Below are positions 25,301-34,001 of a DNA stretch of 64,000 bases, in pieces; the stretch's first letter is position 1; every line of letters begins with the position of its first letter. The DNA lies in NCBI GenBank assembly GCA_964017235.1, contig OZ024939.1, forward strand, positions 43,812,241 to 43,876,240, in the 5' to 3' direction. The notes under the pieces are model-generated. The model searched no databases, was not told the DNA's origin, and saw only the letters and a list, made by a program, of their open reading frames with translations. The translations under genes and the position numbers were made by a program. This DNA is from Sabellastarte sp. h YS-2021. Its lineage: Eukaryota; Annelida; Polychaeta; Sabellida; Sabellidae.

Positions 25301-25598
25301 AATTTTGTCAAAATCTTATTGGCATTGAGGTGAAAAAAATTGGTTGCATGAATTATGTTACTTACTCCATTTGAAGGTTCATTATTGTACTTTGTGACAG
25401 TTGCAATTTGATAACTGATTCCTTGTGAATTTATTGCCTAAATACTAAAATTTATGTGCACACAAAGTACAAAATTTTGTGAATTTGTAATTTAGTGTGA
25501 CCTTTTTCAGATTAAAGGTTGTGGTAGGACCGAAAGCTTCATCACAGACACATCAGTTTGCAAAAGAGAGTAGTTCCTTCACTACAGGTTGGATTTAG
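13346..25598 (+). CDS. Divergent rhabdomeric/melanopsin-like opsin, 8 exons (~491 aa)
   Basis: Exons: 13346-13397 (putative), 13769-13910, 16732-16865, 21133-21229, 23586-23770, 24095-24768, 25079-25182, 25511-25598. All junctions are AG/GT and in phase, giving 491 codons plus stop. The protein should be a membrane GPCR binding retinal by a Schiff base and signalling through a G protein. Seen: TM1 GN (55-56), TM2 NLALSDLL, the Cys pair C111/C185, DRY 135-137, the loop-2 glutamate E179 in SYTLEAFGTTC, and the retinal lysine K332 in AKISTLCNP. Features such as RWTFGQTGC, LIGQYGD and LVTQ resemble r-opsins/melanopsins. Odd: TM6 reads SKMPYA instead of SWxPYA (K301 for the toggle Trp), and NPxxY reads NPFIL (L342). 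The TM5-TM6 loop is long and Ser-rich, and the C-tail has a strongly basic run at 369-376. The subgroup (possibly a non-canonical r-opsin) is inference; opsin identity is firm. Confidence 0.9.
13769..13910 (+). CDS. Opsin exon 2: extracellular N-terminus and TM1
   Basis: Encodes residues 18-65. It begins GINTSSGDYWG (NTS sequon), followed by TPYWAHVSVATFMTPV and TM1 ending SGGNGMLLYLFIR, where GN is the conserved TM1 asparagine. Acceptor ACACAG and donor CAG|GTAAAC; it enters in phase 1 and leaves in phase 2. Confidence 0.9.
14014..14913 (+). mobile_element. Element A copy 1: 145-bp minisatellite core between hairpin ends
   Basis: Lies in opsin intron 2. The left end has a small hairpin GCATCAAGAGATGC (13998-14011), then TACCCCACAGCC at 14014. 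The right end is a hairpin with arms TACCCCGACAGCC and GGGCTGTGGGGTA (14883-14913), so its outer arm is the inverse of the left motif. Between them is a unique left region, then about three tandem units of about 145 bp containing AGGTCAAGGTCACTACGGC, ACACCTACACCCCCTAACC and AAGTATCAACTTCCTACACC, then a TTTTTCCCGCTGCCCGCCCA block. No protein is encoded. Homologous copies lie at 32202 and 54827 in the same orientation. Confidence 0.85.
14914..15473. other. Opsin intron 2, middle part
   Basis: AT-rich intronic DNA between element A and the LTR-like copy. I see no exon, repeat or other signal in it. Confidence 0.4.
15474..16353 (-). mobile_element. LTR-like retroelement copy (solo LTR?), reverse orientation
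   Basis: This about 880-bp segment is the reverse complement of 39208-40064 along its whole length, and both copies end at the same points. In its own orientation it starts TGATGAATG and ends TGACCATGACA, i.e. TG...CA ends. It has a region matching the TATA-containing part of the other copy and a TGTAAATAAATTATTTAG polyadenylation-like signal near its end. The short frames at 15704-15895 and 16037-16222 belong to it and are not genes. The flanks CAATT and GGCTA do not form a target duplication. Confidence 0.65.
16732..16865 (+). CDS. Opsin exon 3: intracellular loop 1, TM2, start of extracellular loop 1
   Basis: Encodes residues 66-110: FQSLRTASNLLLVNLALSDL, then a TM2 segment with GYPLL, and SFNGRWTFGQTG. 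The LRTxxNxxxxNLAxSD and RWxFG patterns are opsin hallmarks, the latter typical of r-opsins. Acceptor CACCAG follows a long pyrimidine tract; donor ACAG|GTAAGA. Confidence 0.95.
17380..18610 (+). mobile_element. Element B-type with 147-bp and 133-bp repeat cores (opsin intron 3)
   Basis: The left end has the hairpin GCATCTGTGGCCAGATGC (17390-17407) followed by GTATCCACCG (17413-17422). Next come about 1.5 copies of the 147-bp B repeat in reverse orientation (17480-17700). Then follow about six 133-bp D units (17701-18480), starts near 17701, 17834, 17967 and 18100, each with GAGTTATTTGA, CTTTTAGAGATAATT and CTCCCAAAAGTAGGTGA. The right end (18530-18610) has AGAGCGGTAATGG and CTATCCAGTGGATACAAT, a degraded form of the 3' hairpin seen intact at 50133-50164. 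Confidence 0.75.
18603..20250 (+). repeat. 155-bp satellite C array (about 10 units) with 621-bp higher-order duplication
   Basis: Each unit contains GATTTACTCAACAGTGA, AGTAGCTATTACTCAGCTAT, ATGTTATAGCTGACCCAAAA and TGCAATAGTTTTCAAGTTA. The array starts at the junction GGATACAATGATTTACTC and ends with a distinctive last unit (20158-20240, TTTTACTCATGATGGAAG). The same start and end occur around the larger array at 57.5-61 kb. Segment 18771-19391 is repeated almost exactly at 19392-20010 (offset 621, four monomers). Confidence 0.9.
20260..21132. other. Opsin intron 3, distal part
   Basis: AT-rich DNA leading to the exon 4 acceptor. It holds a short poly-C run at 20763-20770. No repeat family or exon is visible. 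Confidence 0.4.
21133..21229 (+). CDS. Opsin exon 4: TM3 and DRY motif
   Basis: Encodes residues 110-142 with GCNFYGASSALLGLGSINS, then VVIAVDRYLVIYR. C111 is the conserved TM3 disulfide cysteine; D135-R136-Y137 is the G-protein-coupling DRY motif. Acceptor TTTCAG and donor ACAG|GTAATA; enters in phase 1 and leaves in phase 2. Confidence 0.95.
21712..21943 (+). mobile_element. Full-length tRNA-derived SINE with 13-bp target duplication
   Basis: The head has tRNA-like RNA polymerase III boxes: A-box region GGTGGCAGAGTGGC and B box GGTTCGATCCC. The body contains GGTCAGCAGTTTACAGTACA and CGTCGTGATATGACCTGTAC, and the end is A-rich (CCCAAATAAACAAAC). It is flanked by exact direct repeats ACAAGCACCAATA at 21699-21711 and 21944-21956, the mark of LINE-driven insertion. 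It sits in opsin intron 4. The minus-strand frames here are SINE-derived. Confidence 0.95.
22633..22776 (+). mobile_element. 5'-truncated SINE copy with 9-bp target duplication
   Basis: Matches the 3' two-thirds of the SINE at 21712: TTGCTTACCGATGGTCAGCA, TGGTTTCCACTGCCC, GTCATGATATGACCTGTACA, then an AAATAAATATATAAAT tail. It lacks the tRNA-like head. Direct repeats ACAGGTCAT at 22624-22632 and 22777-22785 show it inserted already truncated. Confidence 0.85.
22786..23585. other. Opsin intron 4, distal part
   Basis: AT-rich intron DNA with no recognisable repeat or exon up to the exon 5 acceptor. Confidence 0.4.
23586..23770 (+). CDS. Opsin exon 5: TM4 and extracellular loop 2
   Basis: Encodes residues 142-204. 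TM4 contains LLVIWVWLYSLPWAIAPLLG, followed by WCSYTLEAFGTTCSYNYMG. E179 aligns with the loop-2 counterion of invertebrate opsins and C185 with the conserved disulfide partner. Acceptor CTACACAG; donor ATAG|GTACGA. Confidence 0.95.
24095..24768 (+). CDS. Opsin exon 6: TM5 to C-tail, with retinal lysine
   Basis: Encodes residues 204-428: TM5 (GNFILPLLIILYCYCW), a loop of roughly 65 residues with a Ser/Thr-rich part, TM6, TM7 and helix 8 region HPRFKSALLKLLPQWLKKY. K332 in IAKISTLCNP is the chromophore lysine, six residues before the NP as usual. TM6 SKMPYALVTLIGQYGD lacks the toggle tryptophan, and TM7 ends NPFIL instead of NPxxY. A basic run (NERRRRRKRRQ, from residue 367) follows helix 8. 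A Met upstream at 24043 lies before the splice acceptor and is not a start. Confidence 0.95.
25079..25182 (+). CDS. Opsin exon 7: C-terminal tail
   Basis: Continues in frame from exon 6: VSNGEQSIEFHNESQVVEF, then LIEWVSAMSARQSNDE. The acceptor TTCTGCAG is good. The donor is a consensus GTGAGT at 25183, but without splicing the frame reads GAG TGA and stops at 25185-25187, so two C-termini are possible. Confidence 0.75.
25511..25598 (+). CDS. Opsin exon 8: last coding exon
   Basis: Acceptor CTTTTTCAG. Joined to exon 7 it reads ELKVVVGPKASSQTHQF, then AKESSSFTTGWI and a TAG stop at 25596-25598. It is rich in Ser/Thr, as expected for opsin tails phosphorylated by receptor kinases. An alternative donor ACAG|GTTGGA at 25588 could lead to further exons, but none was found before the polyadenylation signal. 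Confidence 0.6.
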
Positions 25599-25714
25599 CA
25601 ATATATTAGTTGTTATATAATATCACATCACTTCCAATGCATAATCTGAGGCACATGGAACAGTTATAGTGGTTACAAAAGCAGTGTTTATGTGTTGGTC
25701 ATTAAATTATTGGC

Positions 25715-25720
25715 AATAAA
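25715..25720 (+). terminator. Candidate polyadenylation signal of the opsin gene
   Basis: AATAAA lies 117 bases after the predicted stop codon. It is the first canonical signal downstream; there is no direct evidence of cleavage. Confidence 0.45.
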
Positions 25721-25989
25721 ACCAACCATCTTTGAGTATCTGCCAACTTTGCCACCTGATGAAAAATGAGAGATCTGAACCCACAATCTCAGATATAGAG
25801 AGATGTATTGAGTATGATACAACAAACTTTTAGCACAAACAGTGTACCTCGGTGAAGTCAAATCTCAATGAACTGTCACATTCACAAAAAAAAAATTCAC
25901 TAACAGTAAAATCACATCAATGACATAAACTATAGGGCTGGTGTTCTTTGATATTTCCTGGTTTTCAGAAAATAATTACGAAAGGCTGT

Positions 25990-26554
25990 CATGTATGGAA
26001 GCATATAAGGGTCATGTATGATAAACATTTTTTGAAATTTCGACTTTTATAACTCGAAATTTCGACTTTGCAACTCAAAATTTCGACTTTGTAACTCGAA
26101 ATTTTGACTTTTATGATTCAAAGTTTTGACTTTTATAACTCGAAATTTCGAGTTTGAAAGTCAAAATTTCGAGTTTGTAAGTCGAAATTCCGAGTTTAAA
26201 AGTCAAAATTTTGAGTTTAAAAGTCATAATTTCGAGTTTATAAGTGGAAATTTCGAGTTTAAAAGTCAAAATTTCGAGTTTGTAAGTCAAAATTTCGAGT
26301 TTAAAAGTCAAAATTTCGAGTTTGTAAGTAAAAATTTCAACTTTTTAAACTCAAAATTTCGAGTTTATAAGTCAAAATTTCAAGTTGAAAAGTTTCAATT
26401 TCCAGTTTGTAAGTCGAACTTTCGACTTTTAAACTCAGAATTTGGAGTCTGTAAGTCAAAATTTTGAGTTTAAAAGTTGAAATTTCGAGTTATAAAAGTC
26501 GAAATTAAAAAAAAAAAATTCTCCTACATGAACCTTATAGGCTTCCATAGTCAT
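25990..26554. mobile_element. Fold-back element F1 with internal ~21-bp palindromic tandem repeats
   Basis: The ends are inverted copies: the left CATGTATGGAAGCATATAAG plus GGTCATGTA is matched by TACATGAACC plus TTATAGGCTTCCATAGTCATG on the right. The interior (26028-26510) is a run of about twenty 18-22-bp units, such as AAGTCAAAATTTCGAGTTTA and the reverse-complement form in the left part. The reading frames on both strands with repeating FEFKSQN or TFKLEI peptides are by-products of the repeat. It resembles element F2 at 41496-42062 in size and design. Confidence 0.85.
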
Positions 26555-26581
26555 GTTAACTTTATACCAATAGCTTTGTTG

Positions 26582-29060
26582 CATCCACCGGATAGCATCC
26601 TGTGGATACTATGGATTTCGCTTCGTTACACCTACGCCGCCGCAGTGTGTACAGACATTTCGCTATTACCGCTCTAACGAAAAAAATATTATAGCTAGCC
26701 TTCTCAAATTTGCAGGATATATTCATAACCTTAAAATCTTGCCTGGGAATATTTTTGGCCTTATTTTGAAAAACAAGATGGCCGCCACAGGCGTTTTTTC
26801 GACTTTCAGTAAGGACTTTTGGTGGCCCTCTAGAGCAAAGGGTATTATAGCTAGAGATCTCAAATTCGCAGGGTATGTTCCTCATTACAAAATCTTGATT
26901 GGGAATATTTTTGGCCTCATTTTGAAAAACAAGAGCGTTTCTTTGTCAGTCATAAAAAGTGCTTATAACGCGCTTATTATTAGTTGTACAGGTTTGGGAT
27001 GGTAAACCAACATATAGGAAATCATGGGCTGGGAATCTTTTGGTGTGGTCAGATTTGACCTTGGACCCCTCCTTCAAGGTCAAACAAGGATAGCCTAACT
27101 TAAAAGTGCTTATAACTCGCTTATTATTGGTTGTACGGGTTTGGAAGGTAAACCAACTTATAGGAAATTATGGGCTGGGAATCTTGTGGTGTGGTCAGAT
27201 TTGACCTTGGACCCCTCCTTCAAGGTCAAACAAGGACAGCTAAACTTAAAAGTGCTTATAACTCGCTTATTATTAGTCCTAGAGGTTTGGCATGGTATAC
27301 CAACCTAGAGGAAATCATGGGCTGGAAATCTTTTGGTGTGGTCAGATTTGACCTTGGACCCCTCTTTCAAGGTCAAACGAGGATAGCCAAACTTAAAAGT
27401 GCTTATAAGTTGCTTATTATTGGTCGTACAGGTTTGGGATGGTAAACTAACCTATAGGAAATCATGGGCTGGGAATCTTTTGATGTGGTATGATTTGACC
27501 TTGGACCCCTCCTTCAAGGTCAAACAAGGATAGCCTAACTTAAAAGTGCTTATAACTCGCTTATTATTGGTTGTACGGGTTTGGGATGGTAAACCAACAA
27601 ATAGGAAATCATGGGCTGGGAATCTTTTGATGTGGTCAGATTTGACCTTGGATCCCTCCTTCAAAGGTCAAACGAGGATAGCCAAACCTAAAAGTGCTTA
27701 TAACTCGCTTATTATTGGTCATATAGGTTTGGGATGGTAAACCAACATATAGGAAATCATGGGCTGGGAATCTTTTGATGTGGTCAGATTTGACCTTGGA
27801 CCCCTCCTTCAAGGTCGAATGAGGATAGCCAAACCTAAAAGTGCTTATAACTCACTTATTATTGGTCGTACAGGTTTGGGATGGTAAACCAAACTATAGG
27901 AAATCATGGGCTGGGAATCTTTTGATGTGGTCAGATTTGACCTTGGCCCCCTCCTTCAAGGTCAAACGAGGATACCCAAACTTAAAAGTGCTTATAACTC
28001 GCTTATTATTGGTCATACAGGTTTGGAAGGTAAACCAACTTATAGGAAATCATGGGCTGGGAATCTTGTGGTGTGGTCAGATTTGACCTTGGACCCCTCC
28101 TTCAAGGTCAAACAAGGACAGCTAAACTTAAAAGTTCTTATAACTCGCTTATTATTGGTCCTAGAGGTTTGGCATGGTAAACCAACCTAGAGGAAATCAT
28201 GGGCTGGAAATCTTTTGGTGTGGACAGATTTGACCTTGGACCCCTCCTTCAAAGTCAAACGAGGATAGCCAAACTTAAAAGTGCTTATAAGTTGCTTATT
28301 ATTGGTCGTACAGGTTTGGGATGGTAAACTAACCTATAGGAAATCATGGGCTGGGAATCTTTTGATGTGGTATGATTTGACCTTGGACCCCTCCTTCAAG
28401 GTCAAACGAGGATAGCCAAACTTAAAAGTGCTTATAACTCGCTTATTATTGGTCGTACTGGTTTGGGAAGGTAAACCAACTTATAGGAAATCATGGGCTG
28501 GGAATCTTTTGGTGTGGTCAGATTTGACCTTGGACCCCTCCTTGAAGGTCAAACAAGGACAGCTAAACTTAAAAGTGCTTATAACTCACTCATTATTGGG
28601 CCTAGAGGTTTCGGATGGTAAATCAACCTATAGGAAATCATGGGCTGAGAATTTTTTGGTGTGTTCAGATTTGACCTTGTACCCGTCCTTCAAGGTTAAG
28701 CGAGGACAGCCAAACTTAAAAGTGCTTGTAGCTAGTTTATTATTGGTCGTACAGGTTTGTAATGTGAAACCAATCTACAGGAAATCATGGGCTAGGAATT
28801 TTTTGATGTGGCCAGATTTGACATTGGGCCCCTCCTTCAAGGTCAAATGACAATAGTCAAACTTAAAAGTGCTGATAACTTGCTTATTATTGGTCCTAGA
28901 GGTTTGCAATATGAAACCAACTTATAAGTGGTCATGGGCTGGGAATCTTTTGATGTTTTCAGATTTTACCTTGGGCCTCACCTTCAAGGTCAAATGATGG
29001 TTCACTGGCTTTTCGGTGGATACAAATTTGCATTGGTTCTCCAATGTGTAGGTCTAGTTA
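26582..29060 (-). mobile_element. Element B copy: 147-bp satellite (~13 units) between hairpin ends
   Basis: In its own (minus) orientation the 3' end is the hairpin at 26582-26609 (GCATCCACCGGA / TCCTGTGGATAC), followed by the GCGGCGTAGG-type block, AGCGGTAATAG and the AAGATGGCCGCCAC segment. The array runs at about 26950-28990 with a 147-bp period (GGGCT words at 27026, 27172, 27319, 27466). Each unit has GCTTATAACTCGCTTATTAT, ATCATGGGCTGGGAATC and TTTGACCTTGGACCCCTCC. The other end (29010-29060) has CGGTGGATAC and a CATTGG/CCAATG hairpin. Many open frames cross the array because the period is a multiple of three; none is a gene. Confidence 0.85.
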
Positions 29061-29960
29061 TATCTGTTATCAAGTTCATCTAAAAGTAAAATTGATAAAA
29101 TTGTATGTGTTCTGACAGATGGAGTTCATATGTGACACTGAGAAAGTTTTAAAAAATTTACTGGGCGATATCCTAGAATAACCGGCAATGTCCCATCCTA
29201 ACATGACACAGTTGTAAACATGAATTGGGTGAAACAGCCTATTTTTGTACGTAAAAATGTATTAAATATATGTATTTATAATGTTCAAAAATGACTCAAA
29301 TCTCAGCATTATAAAGATTTTACTACGAACATTTGATTAGAAACATGCAAGCGTCAGGCTTTCCCTGTAATAACTCTGTGCAGTGATAAAAAAATACAAC
29401 TTTGTTTTACGATGGTAGAGTAGTTCACCTGAGGGGCTTATTGCCTCAAATCATGGTAAAATTCTGTGTATACCATGGTTTGTCAGGTGCTGTCCCTACA
29501 CTGTCACCTTAGCTGTTGAACAGCATGTAAAACTCTAACCTTGACCTTTAATTCTGGCCTATATCGAATACACTTGAGGAAATATAACAGGGTATCTGTG
29601 CTACTTTTTTGGAATGGATTTGAATGGTACAGTTAGTTCATAATCTTGGGATAAAATATGAAATTGATACACAAATACTACATCAAAAAGACAAATCAAT
29701 TATGGGATATAGAAAAGATACAAATGTGATACTAGTTCATTTAGCTATTTGACTTAAACTTCAGTTAAATAAATTGATACACCAAACACCCAAATAAACA
29801 GATTATTTTAAAAGACCATCAGATACAATACCCAGTATGAAAGATTAAGGGGAGTTAACTAAAAGTAAGATTATATCTCCGATTGATGAAAACATGCAGA
29901 GTAGTGAAAAAAAATTGATAGTCCTGTTGCTTTGAACATACTGAACAAGCTGGATTAGAT
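29061..29960. other. Intergenic stretch
   Basis: AT-rich DNA without a recognisable gene or repeat. Confidence 0.4.
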
Positions 29961-29962
29961 TT

Positions 29963-30140
29963 ATTTAGATTTATTTTTGTCTACATCGCATTCAACAGCC
30001 AGGGTCATATTGCGATGGGTAGTTCAGGGGTGGAGGAACCAGTGCATACCAGTAGGTCATGATTCTGCACTGTATACAACCAGCACTGGCAAGTAACTAT
30101 CAACTTTCCAATATGAAGCACCCTTGTCGAGATTCAAACT
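29963..30140 (-). mobile_element. SINE fragment, reverse orientation
   Basis: On the minus strand it reads a B-box-like GTTTGAATCTC, then TATTGGAAAGTTGATAGTTA, CAGTGCAGAATC, TGGTATGCACTGGTTCCTCC and ATCGCAATATGACCCTGGCT, ending in a TTGAATGCGATGTAGAC-AAAAATAAAT tail. This is the body of the SINE at 33732; the tRNA-like head is missing. Confidence 0.8.
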
Positions 30141-32190
30141 GACTAAGCTGACTAAGATGTTATTTTTTTAATAATCTCAGAAAGCTAAGTTGTTATTTTT
30201 TTAATATTCTCAGAAAATGAACTGCTGACGATTATCTCCACTGGTGTGACAAAGAAAGGTCTGGAAACGCCAACCCTGGGTCATCGTAGTCTGCCCAAAC
30301 ACCAGGGTGCTGTCAAAACTCCTGGAACGCCAATACTGGGTCATCACAGTTTGCCAAAACAGCCGAGTGTGAAAATGACTAGGGCCATAGGCATGACAAG
30401 CTGAAGAATATGCCCACAACTAGAGACTTGCTGACACTGCCACAAGATACTGCCATTATTTGGACCTGACGGTCACTATGCCTGTCAATCAATTTGTGAT
30501 AATCTTTAGCATGATGTAACTTCAATTTTTTTCGTCCCCTAAACAGGATGCTAGTCCATTATGTGTTTACCTCCCTAGTCATGGTATCTATTTATACTCT
30601 TGGGTGAAAAGGGGGCACAGATGTATGTACAGTACTCCTAAAGGAGTACTAAATCCATGAACCTAATCCATGTGCTCAAAACTCCAACACACTGACCTCT
30701 TGACCACAGAGATCTCATGAGATTGTCAAAAAGTACAGTTGAAATGAAAGGTTGATAGGATTTGAAGTGTCGCTTTTACTGTGTAAAGACTATCCCACAA
30801 TGGTGAGTACTGGTGGAGGAAACCAGTGCAGATTATTTTTATCCAATTATCACCTTCAGTGGTTTAATGCACAACTTTACAGCCAGACCTACAGATTCTA
30901 GTTGAGATCTGTACCCTAACCACAAAGGTAGGACTGTGGTGACTAATCAAAGTGACCTATGAGTTGTTAAGAGAACTTTGGGGATGTTTATTCTGAAATA
31001 TCTCAGTGATGGATAACTTGCTCCCTAATAGTGATGATTTGTTGTGTAATATGAGGGAAGATATGCATTTTTCTTGAGTGTATTCTTGGTATCTTTTCAA
31101 GAAGGTCACATCAAATTGGTGTGATGAAAATTAATGAAATCAGAATCAATCATTACTAAATCAAATATAGTTGTCAAGAAATTTATTTAAAGCAAATACT
31201 ATGCAGTTTGAGTTTTTAAATTAATAAATTATGTTCTCTGTTGTACTCTTGTGCTATGAAAATAAATTACCTAAATTTCTGCATTTAGGTAAAAATAATA
31301 GGTCTAAAAAGATAAGTGTATTACCAGAACTGAACGTAACATTTACTCAAAAATTATTTTCAAAGAATAGGAATTAATCGTCATCGTGAACAAAAAATCA
31401 TTATGTTTGATGAATTCTAACTGTATATGGACTATATTACTTTTTGCACACAAACACTTTGACTAGATTACGCTTGTATATGGTTCTTTGCCAAAAATGA
31501 ATGTATCATTGTAGAATTACCTGTTCAAAAATGGTCTACTGTTGCTGTTACTGCTATTGGTACTCAATACTAATCTTACTTCATAGAGCTTGAAAAATTA
31601 ATTCAAATATCTTTCTCAGAACATTTAATTTCCATATTAGAAATATTATTATATTCATAGCATAAAAGACTGTATTTTCCAGTTTTTATAGCAACAAATC
31701 TGAAGACATTCAGATTACTGTTGAAAGTTAAACTCATAAAATCATCAAAAATATTTTTTGGCATATTTTCCTCAGTTCTTGTCTGCAAAAATCTTGCATT
31801 TGAAGGCTTTTCAACAATAAAGCAATATGATGTTCCTATTCATATATATCTTATTTGTATATGTTTTTAAAATATAAATGTACATTTTATGTTGTGGTTA
31901 GTGATCACTTTACACTAAATAGCAAGAAGTACAATATTTTAAAATACCTCATTAAAATAGTTTAGATTTACTCCTCAACTTCTTAATGCCAGTAAACAAA
32001 TATGAAAAACTGCACTCATGTGAACAGATTTTTTGTTTATGCTAATGGTTGAAGTTCATGTTTTTTACAATATCACACCATTTCTTAAGATATATAGGTT
32101 ATCAGAATCAAGGAAAACCCATAATATACAGTTTGAATGAACTTGAACACATTGACATGATCATTTGAAAACACTTGATAAAACAGCATC
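30141..32190. other. Intergenic stretch
   Basis: No gene recognised. A direct repeat of about 65 bp occurs at about 30252-30300 and 30316-30365 (GGAACGCCAAYACTGGGTCATC and GTCTGCCAAAAC-like words). A weak SINE-like trace (GGTGGAGGAAACCAGTGCAG) is at 30812. The rest is AT-rich. Confidence 0.4.
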
Positions 32191-32201
32191 AGAGATGCCT
32201 G

Positions 32202-33310
32202 TACCCCACAGCCTGGGGAAATATTTTTCAACACCATAAAATATAGAAGTAGTGAAACAGTACAAAGAACTGGATACTTCCAGAGCAGTGTCAGTTATAA
32301 AAAGGTCCAAATAATGTTTAAATAGAGAAAAATAATGTCAAAAAGAAAGAAAATGTATGTAAAGATGAAGTATTAAAACAAGACAATGCAATAGCAAGAC
32401 AACAAGATTTTATAGGTCAAGGTCACTACGACAAGGTTAAAGGTTAAATCAAGGTCACACCATGGCATTGCACACCTACACCCCCTAACCAATGTCCCTA
32501 CCAAGTGTCAACTTCCTACACCTTACAGTTTCCAAGATATAGCCCGGACAATTTTTATAGGTCAAGGTCACTACAGAAAGGTCAAAGGTCAAATCAAGGT
32601 CACACCATGACATTACACACCTACACTCCCTAACCAATGTCCCAACCAAGTAACAACTTCCTATACCTTATGGTTTCAGAGATATAGCCCTAAAAATATT
32701 TTATAGGTCGTCACTACGACAAGGTCAAAGGTCAAATCAAGGTCACACCATGACATTGCACACCTACACCCCCTAACCAATGTCCCTACCAAGTATCAAC
32801 TTCCTACACCTTACAGTTTCCAAGAAATAGCCCAGATAATATTTTATAGGTCAAGGTCACTACTGCGAGGTCAAAGGTCAAATCAAGGTCACACCATGAC
32901 GTTACACACCTACACTCCCTAACCAATGTCCCAACCAAGTAACAACTTCCTATACCTTATGGTTTCCGAGATATAGCCCTGACAATATTTTATAGGTCAA
33001 GGTCACTACGACAAGGTCACACTATGACTTTGCACACCTACACCCCCTAACCAATGTCCCTTTCAAATATCAACTTCCTACACTATATGGTTGCTGAGAT
33101 AAAGTCCGGACAAGATTTTCAAACTCAAGGTCACTGCAGCATGGTCAAAGGTCAAATCAAGGTCACACCATGACATTGCACACCTACACCCCATAACCAA
33201 TGTACCTACCAAGTATCAACTTCTTACACGTTACGGTTTCTGAGATACAGCCTGGACAAACTTTTTCCTGCCACGCACCCACCCGTCCATCCGACACCAT
33301 GGGTGGAAAC
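32202..33310 (+). mobile_element. Element A copy 2 (145-bp core, ~6 units), right hairpin lost
   Basis: The left end carries the hairpin GCATCAGAGATGC (32187-32199) and TACCCCACAGCC at 32202, as in copy 1, followed by the same unique left region (AGCAGTGTCAGTTATAAAAA). About six units of 143-146 bp follow (CCATGRCATTGCAC words at 32461, 32606, 32749 and 32895). The closing block TTTTTCCTGCCACGCACCC is present, but the copy stops at GGTGGAAACAATATGG without the terminal hairpin. Confidence 0.85.
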
Positions 33311-33717
33311 AATATGGTAAAAACTGCTGTCATTCTTCACAGAAAGTTCCTGGACTTTTTTCAAAAGATTGCGTAAAACCAGAATTCCCATTATCAACTG
33401 TATATGGTTATACTTGCAGTAAACTTCCACTTAGGCTAACAACAAAAATAATATATTTCTCATATTTTAGCTTCAAAACAGGTTGCACTTACAACTTTTC
33501 TACAGTTATGCTAGTTCAACTGACAACAAGTCTGCAGTAACGCTGTGTCTCTTCTTACTTAACACACTGCGCTTACTATTTACAACTCTACAGCTTTATA
33601 TATTATGCTATTACCCTTTCAACATAAACATACAACTGTAATAAAATAAATCCCTTATTCCCTAAATGGACACAGTGTGTACACACTTCTCATACCTAAC
33701 AAACCATGTAACCAGAT
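33311..33717. other. Intergenic stretch
   Basis: Short non-coding stretch with no recognisable feature. Confidence 0.4.
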
Positions 33718-33731
33718 GACACACTCTACTG

Positions 33732-33987
33732 CTGGGCTCGGTGGTGTAGCAGTTCGAGTGCTTGCCATCAACCTCTGAGGTCGCCAGTTCGAATCTCGGT
33801 CCAGGAACTTCATGTTGGAAAGTTGGTAGTTACTTTGCCAAGGCACGGTGATTTACAGTGCAGAATCTTGACAAAAAAGTATGCACTGGTTCTTCCACCT
33901 GTCGCAATATGCCCCTGGCTGTTGAATGTAATGTAAAGCATAAAAAAATAAATAAATAAATAAATAAAAAAAATAAAAAAATAAATA
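33732..33987 (+). mobile_element. tRNA-derived SINE with 14-bp target duplication
   Basis: The tRNA-like head has GGTGGTGTAGCAGTTCGAGT and the B box AGTTCGAATCTC. The body has ATGTTGGAAAGTTGGTAGTT and CACTGGTTCTTCCACCTG, and a tail of (AAAT)n at 33947-33985. Flanks GACACACTCTACTG (33718-33731) and GACACATTCTACTG (33988-34001) differ by one base. Its head and body differ from the SINE at 21712, so it is a sister family. Confidence 0.9.
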
Positions 33988-34001
33988 GACACATTCTACT
34001 G

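Noticed and set aside
26126..26467. Repeating FEFKSQN protein (and a TFKLEI version on the other strand)
   Set aside because: Both are forced by the ~21-bp repeat of fold-back element F1; a repeat with a period near a multiple of three stays open without selection.
27170..28850. Several 80-140-codon repetitive frames (and similar ones at 48322-49717)
   Set aside because: They follow the 147-bp satellite unit, whose length is a multiple of three, in both orientations; no gene features.
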